64,000 bases of DNA from Nymphaea colorata (lineage: Eukaryota; Streptophyta; Magnoliopsida; Nymphaeales; Nymphaeaceae), in the NCBI RefSeq assembly GCF_008831285.2, contig NC_045142.1:6498608-6562607 (forward strand), given 5' to 3'. Position numbers and translations under genes: made by a program. The notes under the pieces are model-generated. The model was not told where the DNA came from, made no database searches, and saw only the letters and a program-made list of their open reading frames with translations. Below are positions 47,195 to 60,132 of the stretch, in pieces (position 1 is the stretch's first letter; the number at the start of each line of letters is the position of its first letter).

Positions 47195-49482
47195 AGTAAT
47201 GCTCAGGCTGACAATATTAGATCCAAGATTATTGGTAAAAGATCAATGATATTTCTAGAGTGGCTACTATCTCAGAAAAGGGAAAAACGCAGGATCTTGT
47301 AAATCCTTCAAAACCCAAGATATGTGGGATTGATGAACGTGTGAATTGAGTATAAATGAAATCTCTCCTCTTGTGAAAAACAACAAGAGAGAGACATTTC
47401 TTATCGTGGACATAGACTAACAAGTGAAACCACGTTAAAACACCGTCGTCTCCTTCCTTACTCATTTTCTTATCTTTGGCATAATGTTTTCTATGGTATG
47501 AGAGCCATTGTTGATCAATTTGGGATGAATCGTTCGAGGGAGACCAAGTTGTTGTGAAACAGGGAGCCACGCGTGAAGAACAAGAAATCACAGGTGACAG
47601 TGGGCCAAATCCCTCACGCGTTTCATCCCTAGTGATCTGTTGAAGCTGAAATTTGGGGCGTCCACTCCTCACTTGGATCATGTGTTGTTGTCCAATTTTC
47701 ATCAGAATCGGAGCTGGCATTGAATTTCTAAAATTCTGCGAGTTGGGCTGTCCTAATAGCGTCTGAAGCAGAAGATAGCATGTGTTTCTATTTGCTGTCT
47801 CCCCTTTCCTGGCCAAATCTCTCGGCATTGCTTCCACTGGAGCTTTTTCATCACAAGTTTGGATGTTCACAATGGCATCTCAACCATGAACACCTGATGG
47901 CAACTCTTATTGTACGGATGCAGCATCACCAAAATCTAGATCAGACACCAGGAATCTGCCATTTTCAAGTCGGACCTCTTCCATCATTCTTGCTCCAACA
48001 AGTCTCCAACATTTCATGTCTATAAAATTGTCTTCAGACAACTATTTACTTCGGGAATCCCAATTTATTCCTATGCTCAAAAGTTAATATGGTAGGATAT
48101 ATTGATGGGTCCTTCAAGTATACAGACGAGTTTTTGCCAAGTGAAGATGGCAAAGCGACTATTTTAAATCCAGCCTTTCTGGAATGGCATCGAGGTGACT
48201 AACTTCTACTAAGTTGGATCTGAATAAACAATCTGTTCACTAGAGTATCATGGGAAATATCCATTGAGAGTTAGAAATGGTGCTGGTCTTCAAATCAAGA
48301 ACGTTGGCATTGTTTCTTTATGCACCTCAAATTCAACATTTCTCATAAATAGTGTGCTGCATGTTCCTACTATTTCTAAGAATCTACTATATATGTACAC
48401 GTGACAATAATGTTAATTTTGAATTTGACACAAATTGTTGCTATGTTAAGAATTGGATAACATGGGAGAAACTTCTAGAGGGATCAAATAAAAGAGGCTT
48501 ATACCAGCTAAAGTTAGAACAATATGAAGCTCCTCAGAAAACAACACTTGTTGGAGAAGGAGTCTTAGTTGATGATTGGCACAATCGGATGAGACATCCT
48601 GATTTTAGAACTATGATGCATGTTTTGAATAAATTTGTTTTATCTATTGACAACAAGTCTTATAATAAGATATGTGATGCATGTCAAAGAGGGAAAAAGT
48701 CATGCTCTTCCTTGTGCTCAAACATAACATAAATTTGATGCCCCAGTTGATTTAATTTTTACTCATGTTTGGGGACCATCGGCCACTCTATCATTGCATG
48801 GTTTTAGTTACTATGTTAATTTTATGGATGCATTGTATCATTTTTCTTGGATATAGATTATGAAAAGTAGATCAAATGTTTTATCTGTCTTTAAAACTTT
48901 TCAAGTTATGGTTGAATGACAATTTGATTGAAAAATCAAGGCATTTCAAAGCAACTGAGGATAATGTCGAATTGCCTCTACCTATCCCAAACAGATTGGT
49001 ATTGTTCACGGAGTTGCTTGTCCTCATGCACATTAGCAAAATGGCAGCATAGAAAGCAAAAACAGGCATATAGTTGACATAGGATTAACACTTCTCACAC
49101 ATGCCAACTTACCCTACAAATAATGGGATTTTACTTTTAGATCTGTTATCTTCTTTATTAATAGAATGACAACACGGGTTCTTAAAATGCAACCACTATA
49201 TCAAGTTTTGTTCGAAAACTCTCCGGATTATAAATTTTTAAAGGTTTTTGGACGTGTCTGCAATCCATGTGTATGCGAGAATTGCAGTTTTGCAGCAAGC
49301 AACATATTTTTCTTGGGTACAGCAGCATGCACAAAGGATGCATTTGCTTTGATCAAGATATGAGCAAACTTCTTATCAATAGACGTGGTATTTGATGAAT
49401 GTGTATGTCCCTTCAAAGCCTCAGCATCAATAGCCCCACCCTCACCAAATAAACCTGTACCTACGTCTCTTTAATCATAACC

Positions 49483-50172
49483 ATGCCTTCCCAAAACTTA
49501 CCACAAAATTGTGTCCATCCACCTCTCACTCCTGATCTCTCAACACAACCAGTCTCCCCTATTCCTTCCCTTTCTCCCACCGTCTCTTCTATCCAGGATA
49601 CACAACCTGAACCTACAACATTCCCCATCTCTCCACCACCTCCAACACTTTCAAACCCACGTAGATCCCATTTCAAGCTCACTCAGTCTCAAACCGGCTC
49701 ACTCAAGCCCAAAACCTACACTGTTTCCAAATATCATCTCCCTGAAATTCATCTCACCCATGTCAACCTTGAAGCTGAACCCCATACCGTGTCCCAAGCC
49801 TTGAAACATTCTCAGTGGGTTCATGCTATGAAAGCCAAACTTGCAGCTCTCAACAACAATCGTACAAGGACTCTTGTCCCACCGCGTCTTTCTGCTAATA
49901 TTGTTGGTTCAAAATGGGTTTTTTGTATCGAAAGGAAAGCTGATGGTACACTTGAACACTACAAAGCTCGCTTAGTTGCCAAGAGCTATACTCAAGAACA
50001 AGGTATTGACTACTTTGAAACCTTTAGCCCAATAGTGAAAGATACTGCTATACACGTTCTTCTCATGACTGCCATCACCTCTAATTGGACTATTCGTGAA
50101 CTTGATGTTCACAATGCTTTCCTTCATGGTGTTCTCACTGGTGTATATGGCTTAGCCCCCGGGTTTTATTGA
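49483..50172 (+). pseudogene. Copia-3 linker and reverse transcriptase N-terminal frame
   Basis: An open frame of 229 residues. A Pro/Ser/Thr-rich linker typical of the integrase-RT junction comes first (SPTVSSIQDTQPEPTTFPIS), then the start of RVT_2 (WVHAMKAKLAALNNNRTRTL, SKWVFCIERKADGTLEHYKA, LDVHNAFLHGVL) to a stop after APGFY. The longest intact piece of Copia-3; the following part is in other frames. Confidence 0.85.
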
Positions 50173-50233
50173 TTACCGCTTTCCACATCATGTCTGCTAG
50201 TTGCATAAGGGCATATATGGTTTAAAACAATTT

Positions 50234-50437
50234 CCTCGTGCGTGGTTTCATCGGCTTACTACCTTCTTGGTCTCACTGGGTTCTAAGGTGGATCCCTCGC
50301 TCTTCATGCAGCCCAGCAAGGCTCACAATTGTATTCCTCGTGCCTGGTTTCTTCAGCTTACTATCTTCTTGGTCTCACTCGGTTCTAAGGTGGATCCCTC
50401 GCTCTTCATGCAGCCTAGCAAGGCTCACAATTGTGTA
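50234..50437 (+). repeat. 102-bp in-frame tandem duplication in Copia-3 RT
   Basis: CCTCGTGC(G/C)TGGTTTC... begins at 50,234 and again at 50,336, so 34 codons are doubled (PRAWF...LTTFLVSLGSKVDPS). The two halves differ at several bases, so the duplication is not brand new. It lies between the FLHG and YVDD motifs of the RT. Confidence 0.92.
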
Positions 50438-51298
50438 TGCTGATCTATGTTGATGACATCATTATTGCAGACAATCATGATACTATGCTTCATTCTCTTA
50501 TCCATACCTTTGATCAAGAATTGGGCATCAAAGACCTCGGCCTCCTGCATTATTTTCTAGGCATTCAAGCAATATTCTTGCCCAAAGGTCTTTTTCTATC
50601 TCAAGAAAAATATATGCTTGACCTTCTCCAAAAAGCAAATATGGTTGATACCAAACCACACTCAACACCCATGTCGACCACCGTTAAGCTGTCCAAAGAT
50701 GCAGGGGAGCCCTGCAATATCTTACATTTACATGGCCGGATATCTCTTTTGTTGTTAACAAAGTTTGTCAACATATGCAGTGTCCTACCACTGTTCACCT
50801 GACTGTGGTCAAATGCATTTTACGTTATGTTAAGGCAACGATCTCTTGTTGTCTTCTTTTAAAACCGGCCAGCTATTATCAGATTGATACTTACACAGAT
50901 ACCGACTGAGCCAGAAATATTGATGATCGAAAGTCCATTAGATGATTTGTCATTTTTATGGGTTCATCTCTTGTCTCTTGGTCTGCTCGCAAACAACCTA
51001 CTATTGCTCGATCAAGCACATAAGCTGAATATCGGGCTCTATCGTCCTGTTCCTCTGAACTTTTATGGCTCACATTCTTACTACAGGAATTAAACATCAC
51101 TATGCCGCATGTTCCTCGTCAACAGTGTGATAACATCATGCTGCCTCACACTCTGCCAATCTTGTCTTTCATAATAGAAGCAAGCACATTGAGATCGACG
51201 TCCATTTTGTTCATTATCCAATTTCCAATAATCATCTCTCAATACATTATATTCCTAGTACTGATCAGCTGGTAGATCTTATCTGCAGTGGAGGCTGA
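50431..51298 (+). pseudogene. Copia-3 RT C-terminal part and RNase H
   Basis: Starts MCMLIYVDDIIIADN; open to DAGEPCN, then frameshifted at a 40-bp deletion (after 50,713) that Copia-2 lacks. Beyond it RNase H is readable in pieces (SRSSSTXAEYRAL-like around 51,010-51,040; SKHIEIDVHFVHY near 51,180) with several stops. More decayed than the corresponding Copia-2 part. Confidence 0.85.
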
Positions 51299-51918
51299 TG
51301 GCTCAGTGTGGAGTTCTTGAGCAGTACTTAAAAAAAAACTTTTTTTATTATTTCTGAGCATACTAAGTCCTCCTGAGCAGGAACTCGTGTCTTACATCTT
51401 TAAGAGAAGATGTATTACAGCACGCATCCAAAAAAAAAAGCTGCTTCAGGGAGGAAGGAAACAAAAAGCAAAGACAAGGAATACTAGAATATGGAAAAAA
51501 CAAGGCATTACCCAGTTCTGCTTACTCCATGTCTTGTGGTCCAGGAAGGGAGCGAGCGATCAAGAGAGAGTGCACGAGAGAGAGGGTGGGGCCAGCAATG
51601 GTGTGCATGTGGACCAGAGAGAGACGGCGAGAGAGAGAGGGTGGGGTCGGCTCGGGACTGCGCTGTGGTCCAGAGAGGAAGGGAGCGAGTGAGACAGAGG
51701 ATGGGGCTGGCAAAATACGGTAGGGCCAGACAGGGAGGGAGCGAGCGAGAGAGAGGGTGGGGCCGGCGTGAGTAGGTAGGGCAAGAGAGAGAGGGCACAA
51801 GAGGAAGGCTCGGGCCAAACTAAAATTTTTTTATTTTTCAAATGTATTTTTTTTTTCCATGCACTGGACAGGGCCATGGCCCAGACTGGCCCCCCTGCCT
51901 CCACCTCTGGTTCTGGTT
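51299..51918. repeat. Copia-3 tail with purine-rich tract
   Basis: Counterpart of 45,199-45,817, with the asymmetric GA/GGGTGGGGCC tract at about 51,545-51,820. It ends GGGCCATGGCCCAGACTGGC and a C-rich run before segment D. Frames on both strands here are compositional, not genes. Confidence 0.75.
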
Positions 51919-52728
51919 CATAGAACGTATCAAATCAAGTGAGGAAGGTGGGTGTATCAAATGACTCATCTACATGTCCTGTAGAAGGGTGGCAACCCAG
52001 ATAGGTATGTAGAATCCTCGTCCTCCCGGAATGATTTTTTAACTTCATTTCATAAGCTTTGTTAGCCAATTGAGAAATTTATCTACTCAAAGGAAATCTA
52101 AGCTTGAATCATCTCATAGGGGAAAAATGAAAAATATCACACTAATGGAGGAAATATAATGTGAACAAGGCACCCAAGTGTTTCAAATTTGGTGGGTGCA
52201 CTGTGATCACATACAATATAAAATAAAGGAAGACCTTCATCTATGAAATGCTGAGTCGATGAGATCATGCATGTACATAGCAGACGTTTCATCCATCACG
52301 AATCTACGGACGATGAGGCTCTCATGTTGCCTTACATCAGCTCACTCATTAGTCAGACAAAGAGAGAGAGAGAGACTGAATCAAATGGAGATGAAGAAAC
52401 CCTCGACAAAGCAGTAGGTGAGCAAAGGCTTTCGATCACATCGCCTGAGTGTGCCTCAAAGACAACCGGTGGAAGTAGATGGAGCAGGTGGAAATCAATG
52501 GAGATTTGGGGTGGATGGAGAAGCAGGAAGTCGACTGAGATTTGGGGGCAGAGAGCGAAGAGGAAATGGGAAAGGGTATCTGGCTTGGGAAAGTAGTGGC
52601 AACCTTTATTGATGCGAGAAGAATCATCATTATCGACATCATGGCAGCAAATCAGTAAAGGTGTCTATAACAACGCCATGGAAACACCATCGGTAGTAAT
52701 CAGATAAATACTGACAGCTACGATAGCC
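51919..52728. repeat. Segment D, left part with CACTA body
   Basis: Matches 45,818-46,631 and 16,571-17,480, with a GAGA run at about 52,358-52,375. It ends at GATAGCC (52,722-52,728), where about 1 kb present in A, including the CACTA terminus, is missing and the sequence jumps to the TTACGGAGTTGTCC block seen in B. Confidence 0.85.
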
Positions 52729-54389
52729 AACATTACGGAGTTGTCCTAAAATCCGCTTCTCCTTTGTATAAACATTTGAGTGAATGTTAAAGCTTGCATT
52801 TGAACCCCGTTTAATCATGCATGAGTGCCAATGCATGCTGCTAAAAATTCTTAATTGTGTCGTGATTGAATGATTATAAACTTGGTTTTGCCAAAAATTC
52901 AATTTGAATAAAAATGATATTTCCAAAATGGAGTTAATAGTTATAAATGAGAAGTAATTAAACCAAAAATATAGTTTTTATTTTTCTATTGTTGTGTTCA
53001 CATTATCTATCATTTTCTGGATTGACCATTGCTCTCTAGTGGCTTGTAAGCTTACGACATATTCTAAATTTTTGTTGTGTTTGGTTTTGGGTAAATTTCT
53101 GTTTGAGATCAAAACTAAACCAAAATGCAAGAAGTGCAAGGGTTAGAACACTTGATTTCACTTTCAACATACATGCATCGAGGCTGAGAAGTTATGTTTT
53201 GGGACCAGAGTCCTAAATAGTTTGTCCTAGCCAAAAATGATCAAAATACCCTTCTATTTTTAAAAAAGACCAATTAATATGGGTAGAAATGAAATGATGG
53301 GGATGATTATTTTACAAAATAACTAAAAATACCATCTTCCATTCATCAACTTGGCAACCGTCGTATTTCTTTACGGTGGCAGTCTTACATGTACTGTTCC
53401 TAATATCAGTATGAATGTGTTATTGGAGAGAGAGAGAGTTGTGTAGAAGTGTAAACTCATTTGATATAATACTTAAGATAGTAGTCCTTTTTATTTGCTT
53501 TGAGAGTGAAAGTAACATGTTGCAACTAGTTGAAAATCTGACTGAGACATGAGCGCTGGCTTCAAGGTCCAAAGCATCGCTAGTCCTGCCTGGGTTACAT
53601 AAAGTTCAATCCAACAATGAATAGGAAAAAGAAAAAGATCGATCACCAACAAAAAAGAAAAATGTTCTGAACATTCAAACAAATTATTAGAGACCTGAAG
53701 ATGACCTCAACATAAAAGAGAAGTACCCAAGCCCAATGAACATCATAGAGAAGTTTTAAAAATTATTGAACTAGTTCAAGAGCTCTTTTGCCTGCAGTCA
53801 CCTTGTCCCTTTGAGGGATACGTGCATCACTTGAAACTGTTAAACATTTTCATGAAAAACTCAAAGGCAGCATTGCTATTGGTTTCAAAAACCATGCTGA
53901 TATTGGCATCATAGCCTTCGTAGATGTGGAAGAGGTAGCAAGGCATAGTCAGAAAAGGGCAACTAAGAAGGTAAGAATATTACATTAATTGGTGCATTTG
54001 GTATTTTGTACCGAAAGAAAATTTCTGTTGACTGCTGGAATCATTATTTCATGGAATGCAGACAGAATTCAGGTCTTCCAGCATGTGTATGCTTGGAAAC
54101 TCACAGAACGAAAAGATAATCCCTTCTCATGGGTATAAATTAACTTGTAATAAAGAAGTTTCCTCAGTAATTTTATTTATTTTTCTTTATTTTTTTTTAT
54201 TTTTGGAGTTTTATTTGAAGGAAACCACCTGCTTGAGTGACTTTTTTATGGTCTTGGTATGCAACGGCTGTAGTAAGGGGAGTTATTGTTAAGATCTGAA
54301 TCAATGACTGACCGCTTACCAACGGCTAGCCCAACACATCTTTCTGGGCAAGTCAGCTTAGTGTTCTTATTGTCTCGCTGTAGAATGAT

Positions 54390-54662
54390 ATGGAACTGCC
54401 ATTGGCTTACTTGAAAATTAGTGTACCATTTTTCATTTTCCCGAAAAGGGTGCTCGAGCTAAGGGACCGTGCTGGGCTTGGGTCTATAGTACCAGCTCCT
54501 TCATTTCATTGCCCTCCCTGGAATGGGTCGGTGCCCCTAGGCCAACGTGCAGATTTCAAACCAATCATGGAAACCACAAAAACAACATATGAAAGGAAAA
54601 ACCTCCTTATCCCTTTGAATTTCAAAGCCCCCTCCTTTGGAACAAATATACAAGTTTTTTAA
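54390..54662 (+). CDS. Conserved short ORF, unknown (doubtful), D copy
   Basis: A 90-residue frame MELPLAYLKISVPFFIFPKR ending NIQVF. It is the counterpart of 23,898-24,227 and shorter because of a stop after IQVF. The substitution pattern between copies is dominated by residue changes, which argues against selection for a protein. No motif recognised. Confidence 0.2.
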   Translation: MELPLAYLKISVPFFIFPKRVLELRDRAGLGSIVPAPSFHCPPWNGSVPLGQRADFKPIMETTKTTYERKNLLIPLNFKAPSFGTNIQVF

Positions 54663-56628
54663 GTTTCGAAAAATATTTCTATTGAAGTAACTCTCATGCA
54701 AAAAGCCTAGCATTGATCAATTTAGTTTAAATACTAAAATATGGTCAGATTTTCAACTAGTTCTCCTTCACTTAATACTTTCACTAGAGGCAAATGAAAA
54801 TGACTATCTTGAGTACTAAATCAAATGAGTTTAAACTTCTAGCAAACTGACTCTTTCTCTCAGTCCTTCTCTATCAAAGTAGACATTCATATAGATAGTA
54901 AAAAACACAAGAAAGTCTACCCTCATAGAGAAATAAAATGGTTGCCAAGTTATTGAATACGAAGGAGTACTTCAATTATTATAGAGAGGGGTATTATAGT
55001 CATTTTGATAAATAAACATCCCCATCAGTTCATTTTGCCCTTATAACTGGATCTCTTTTATCAATTAGAATTGCACTTTCGTCATTTTGGGCAAAGACAA
55101 ACAAATCGCATGTTCTAGCTAGCTCCAATATATAAAACTGAACATCGAGTCGAATATGCTGAAATTGAAATTACAAGTTTAAACACTTTCCCTTCTTGCA
55201 TTCGTGTTCAGTCCTAATTGTAAATGTAAATTTAACTGAAGCCATATACAAGAAAGCTGTTGTCTATTTCATAAACTTACAACCTACAAGAAAGTATTGG
55301 TCAATCTAGAAAATATAAACTAATGTGAAGTCTACTATAAAAAAATAAAAAGTACTATATTTTTAGCATAATTACTTGTCATTTGTTAATATCAGTTCCA
55401 TTTGGAAATGTAACTTGATCAAAATTGAGTTTTTGACAAAACCAACATTTGACCGTCACCCCCAATACACCTTAAACAACATCATTTTGTTTCTAAAGTA
55501 CCATCTTAAGGCGTCATTTAATCATGCCGTTGAGAATTTTTAGCAGCATATGGAGTTACGTCTGATCAAACATGGTTGAAGTTCAAGCTTTAAATACGTA
55601 CTCACTCTAATGTTTATGTAAATGAGAAGCGAGTTTCACATGCAAGGTGGTATGGTACTTCTTCACTGAAAAGATAAAGGTTTTTGATCTTTCACTTTTT
55701 AATGTTTATGATATTTCTCTTGGAAGTTGAAATTGCCCACATAAAAGAGGATTAATTTCCAAAGTATCATTTATCCTAGTTGCAGCTATATTATAATGTA
55801 GATTTGGTTGAATGTATTCTAACTCCAAACACATGGGGCGAGTGAACCCAATTACCTAGTCATGCATTTGCTGGGTCACAGTTATCTCGTGGATGGGCAT
55901 TTCTTCCACCAACTTGTGTTTGGATTGCCAAACAAGCACCATTTAATTTGGTTAATGTGGTAAAGACGGAATTTTGATACTTGTGTATCTTTTCAGAAAG
56001 TACATCTCAAGGATATGAATGAAGAAAGAACTACTTACTCAAAATAACCTATAAGAAATGAAAATTTACACTTAATTAACCAGCACATAATAAATTAGAG
56101 TAATCAAGAATGGATTGTCCCAGAAAGTTAAATGCACATTCTAGGCATCGGGTTGCGAATCACCTAGGGTTCTAAATCACATTGGAATCCTCAAAAATTA
56201 ATGTGCATGCTGGTATGCATCAAACTCTATCACACCATGTTTTTTATAAAATAAGATAGAGATTGTTATGTTTGTTATTTTATTAATAAATTGGTCAATA
56301 TTTTATATGGACTAAATGGACCAATATTGTTACCAATATTGCATGCATGGACAAAGTTCTTAGGCTATTCCATCCAAATTTGCATTTGGAAATCCAATTT
56401 TTACTTTTATTATCCAACATAAATTCAAATATAAAAGTCACACTTGGATTGACTTAGATTTTAGATTCAGAAGATCGGATTCATGGTCATTAAATCATGT
56501 TTCCCAGCAAAAATTTGGTTAAAAAGCCAGTATTTCATGAAAGGGCTTGATTTAGTGTGTAGTATGACTTTCCTTTCAAAATTTACTTTTGCACCAACCA
56601 TGGAGAAAAAGTTCTCTTTTCTCAATAG

Positions 56629-56638
56629 CTATAAATAG
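56629..56638 (+). promoter_or_regulatory. TATA box of family R (segment D)
   Basis: CTATAAATAG after GAGAAAAAGTTCTCTTTTCTC, in the same context as 26,155 and the inverted 1008-1017. Confidence 0.5.
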
Positions 56639-57505
56639 AGAAGACATACATAGAGCCCATAAGCCAAATTCCCAGACCAAGAGTTTGCACTAGAGTTTGG
56701 AAAGACTCTGGCCGTGCTATTCTCCTTGGTGAGAAAGTGCCTCTTGGCAAGTTAGTTCAGTTATGAGCTCAGCTTTAAGGGTTTAGATAAGATTTTTTGT
56801 TTTTCTTCTCCAGCCGTCCGTCTCCCTCCACCGTTCAATAATCTTTTCTGCCGGAGGGATCTAACCATCTGATTTTTTTATTTTTCCCCTATTCCCTGTT
56901 TCGTCTTCTTCTTCAACCCTCGTCCCTTGTTTCCTCTTCTTCTTTGTCCCTCTTTTTCTGTTTCACTTTGTAATTCTCCATTCTACTATTGGTGGTAATT
57001 CATCTGATGTCATGTTCTATTTTTTTAGACTTTGTTATTCTATTACTTATTGTATGCATCCCTTTTCACAAATAACGAGCTTCTGCTACAAGAAGCCGAC
57101 ACACTTGCTAGGCTGCTCCTCCTTAGCTTATCGAATGGCAAGCCTTAATGGCGTAAAAGAAAGTCATGCATATATCTTCAGCTAGTTAAATGAAAGTTAG
57201 AGTTGCATATAAGAATAAAAAAGCAATATATAACAGAGCATGCTAAAGCGTCCTGGATCTTCAGGCAAGGGGAGTGGCATAGCCTCAGCATCTTGTTTTT
57301 GAGCCAGAATCAGGTGCAAAACTTGTAGAAGCAGATTGGAAAACATGATACAAAATTTTGCATCAGATTCATATATTGTCTTATTGTGTTCCTCTTTTCG
57401 TTTTAGATCTGGATCATTCTCTAGTACTGTTTTTGGTGGATCCGGTCTAGACAATATTGTTCCCAACAAAAACTAGACTCTAAAATTTTTGGAAGGCTGA
57501 AAGCT

Positions 57506-57517
57506 GCACACGCACAC

Positions 57518-57585
<68 letters not shown>
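57506..57585. repeat. Compound (CA)n(TA)n microsatellite
   Basis: About 60 bases of CA (with two CG interruptions) run into about 20 bases of TA. Segment A has only a short TATATGTATGTAG at the same place, so the tract expanded in D. Confidence 0.95.
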
Positions 57586-58594
57586 GAAAACTCTTTTGTT
57601 AATCAAACAATTCTTTTCTCAAAAAGCGGCTTGATATGTATGGTGATGGGGGAACATAAAATTAAGTAGCTATGTCATATTCAGTATGTGGGGGCAAAGC
57701 ATATGGGGGACACACTCAATAATTTGTGGGCGACTGAGTGGCTCATGTCACTTTTGTGTTATATTTTCATGCAAGTGCTTGTTTGCTACTTGCCTTGTTG
57801 TTTACTTCTTTAATAGAAAATGGCGTAAGCTAGGAAGATGCTTCTTAGTGACAAGTACGTGTTCGCACAATACGTTATAAAAGTTTCTATTGCATTGACA
57901 TCATAAAAGTTCTCTTTAGATTTATGAAGTTATAAACATTTACACAATACATACACCTCAGCTTTTGCCAGGGAAAGTATATAATTGGTATATCTGGAAA
58001 CAGCCGCAACCTGACTGGTGATCCACTAACTAACTTAAACCTATTCAACTTCAAATATATGTACAGAGTGTGCAAAAATACTATAGGTTTTCAACGAAGG
58101 AAATAAGAGGGGCAACGGAAATTATTTATTTTTATGTAAAATGATTTCACCGAAATTACAACATGTACTGTTTTATGAATTTTGAAGATGACATGCATTG
58201 TCATAATTTGAATGACAAAACAACGCTTGTTGGAATAGTTGAATGAGAAGTTTATGGGATTTTTTTTCTAATATCACAAAAAGTTTATGATTTGTGGCTT
58301 TAAATCGAATCGAGATTAAGTTTAGTTGAGCAAAGAAATTTAACTTGTTTTTGAGCTCAAACTCGACTCATTTAACTAATGACCGGCTTGATTTGAAGCC
58401 GAGCTGGAGTTACCTGACTTGTTCATGTTTAAGCCTCCGTAATGGAGAGAGAAACTCACTAGGTCAGACCGAAAAAGCTCGGACCGGGTCAAGGTAAATC
58501 GGATCAATCACTGTACATATCGGCCTTCAGTCATCCAAGCCCATTCTTGCGATCAGATCAAGGTGAATCGGCTTGATTACACACTCTCTCTCTC

Positions 58595-58640
<46 letters not shown>

Positions 58641-59334
58641 AATGGTCCATAATCATCCATATCACTCATGAGGAGTCATTCTGATTCATCCATATCACTC
58701 ATGAGGAGTGATGAGTGTTTTTGTAATATACTATTAGCACACATCTTTTCTCTTTGCTTTTTTCAACTGTCCATTATGATCGATCAAAAGCAAGTGAATA
58801 GATGGCCCTCCATAGCATTCAGTTTCCGGTTTCTTTGCGAGCTGCTCTGTACAGACGTACATTTGGAGGAGGTTGGGGAGAAGTCGGAAGTCGCGGCGGG
58901 TACTGAATGGACCACCGCCGGTGCCGATTATACCCCTGTGCGGAAAGAGAAGGAAGGATCAGATCAAACAAAGTGCATGGAAAAAGGTAGGCTGTTTGTG
59001 TAATTTCGGAGATGCATTGTCGACCCTGACTCATACTGGTTTGAAAGTTTCCGTTGCTTCAGCCACCCACCTCCTCGAAAAGCCTTTACCATGTGAACTA
59101 TAGTGATGATACTCATACCCAAATATCCCAAAAGTGAAAAGAAGAAAAGGGTAAAAAGAAACGCAAGAGTACATATCTCGCTCTCATTCCCCTACTCTCC
59201 CTCTGCCCTCCCTCTCTCTGCTAGAAACCAAAAGAAAAGAAAAAGAGTCATTTATGAACCAAGGCAGGTTTCTCTGTAAAAAGAAGAATAGAGGGAGAGA
59301 GAACTGCTTTGTAATGAAGGCAAAGCATGACACG

Positions 59335-59366
<32 letters not shown>

Positions 59367-59746
59367 AGACAGAGAGAGAGGAATGGTTACCTATTCAAGC
59401 GTGCAGCATCTGCAGCGAGTGAAATAAAGGTATCCAATGGAGGCCGTCTAAGAAAGGAGTGTTGGGGTACCAAGTTAGGACGTCAGTGTGGCCTATATTT
59501 AAAGGGTCGGGTTCTTGGATAAACTAAATTAATAAGGCGATCAAGCAGCTGATTCGACAAATAAAGTTACTCCGTATATACCTAAGCTAGTTTGGGCGAT
59601 TTGTCACTTTTTACTTCATGTTTTAGCGTGGAAATGTTTCTTCTTTGATTGTTTTCAATGAATTTTATGACCATCAAATGTTTGTTAATCTCAACAACTT
59701 ATTTTTCTTTGGATATCCGTGAAGTACTCCAACCAGAAGTACACAT

Positions 59747-59886
59747 ATGGGTCACCTCGTACTTGTTGTCATCCTGACCCTTTGCTGTGTCATCTTCATG
59801 GTTGAGTGCTTCCTCTCCGACGAACCATACGACATGGAGTACGGCATGTTTTACTTTTTTTTACATTATATTTGCAACTGTTTTAG
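59747..59886 (+). other. Possible small membrane-anchored peptide, overlaps the palindrome edge
   Basis: A frame of about 47 codons starting MGHLVLVVILTLCCVIFM, then VECFLSDEPYDMEYG, and running into the palindrome arm, where it becomes low-complexity and stops. The start has a hydrophobic segment like a signal anchor. It could be the 5' exon of a gene split by the palindrome, or chance. No family recognised. Confidence 0.2.
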
Positions 59887-60064
59887 AATCAATGTTTAAA
59901 AGTTATAAAATCCTCTACTTACACTAGGAGAACATGGCGTTTTACTTTTACCTTTATTCATACAGTCTCAAGGTGCATAGTTCACTTCCATGTGGTTGAA
60001 TTTCAAAAAACTAACTTGTATGGCCAAACCGACCGGGATTATTCAGTTCAGGTATAAACTAACA

Positions 60065-60132
<68 letters not shown>

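Larger units (their letters stand above)
47195..51298 (+). mobile_element. Copia-3: decayed Copia element, 5' LTR remnant to RNase H
   Basis: A remnant of the 5' LTR (47,195-47,493) precedes a degenerate primer site (TGGTATGAGAGCCA, 47,494-47,507). Then follow pieces of gag (about 47,990-48,200), the protease end (near 48,330-48,385, SVLHVPTISKNLL), GAG-pre-integrase (48,475-48,715, VDDWHNRMRHPDFRTMMH then ICDACQRGKKSC), integrase (48,735-49,290, DLIFTHVWGPSATLSLHG), RT (49,483-50,780 with YVDDIIIA at 50,446) and RNase H (50,780-51,298). Many stops and frameshifts are present, and the protease active site and zinc knuckle were not found. No 3' LTR is visible; the segment tail follows instead. 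Confidence 0.9.
52729..57625. repeat. Segment D, middle part
   Basis: 52,745-53,880 matches 18,490-19,647 and 53,878-57,625 matches 23,223-27,065, with no insertion at the 53,878 junction. That makes it the empty site for the LTR-like insertion in A. No recognised gene. A minus-strand frame at 57,197-57,469 (DAEAMPLPLPEDPGRF) is partly open in A also, but unrecognised. Confidence 0.85.
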
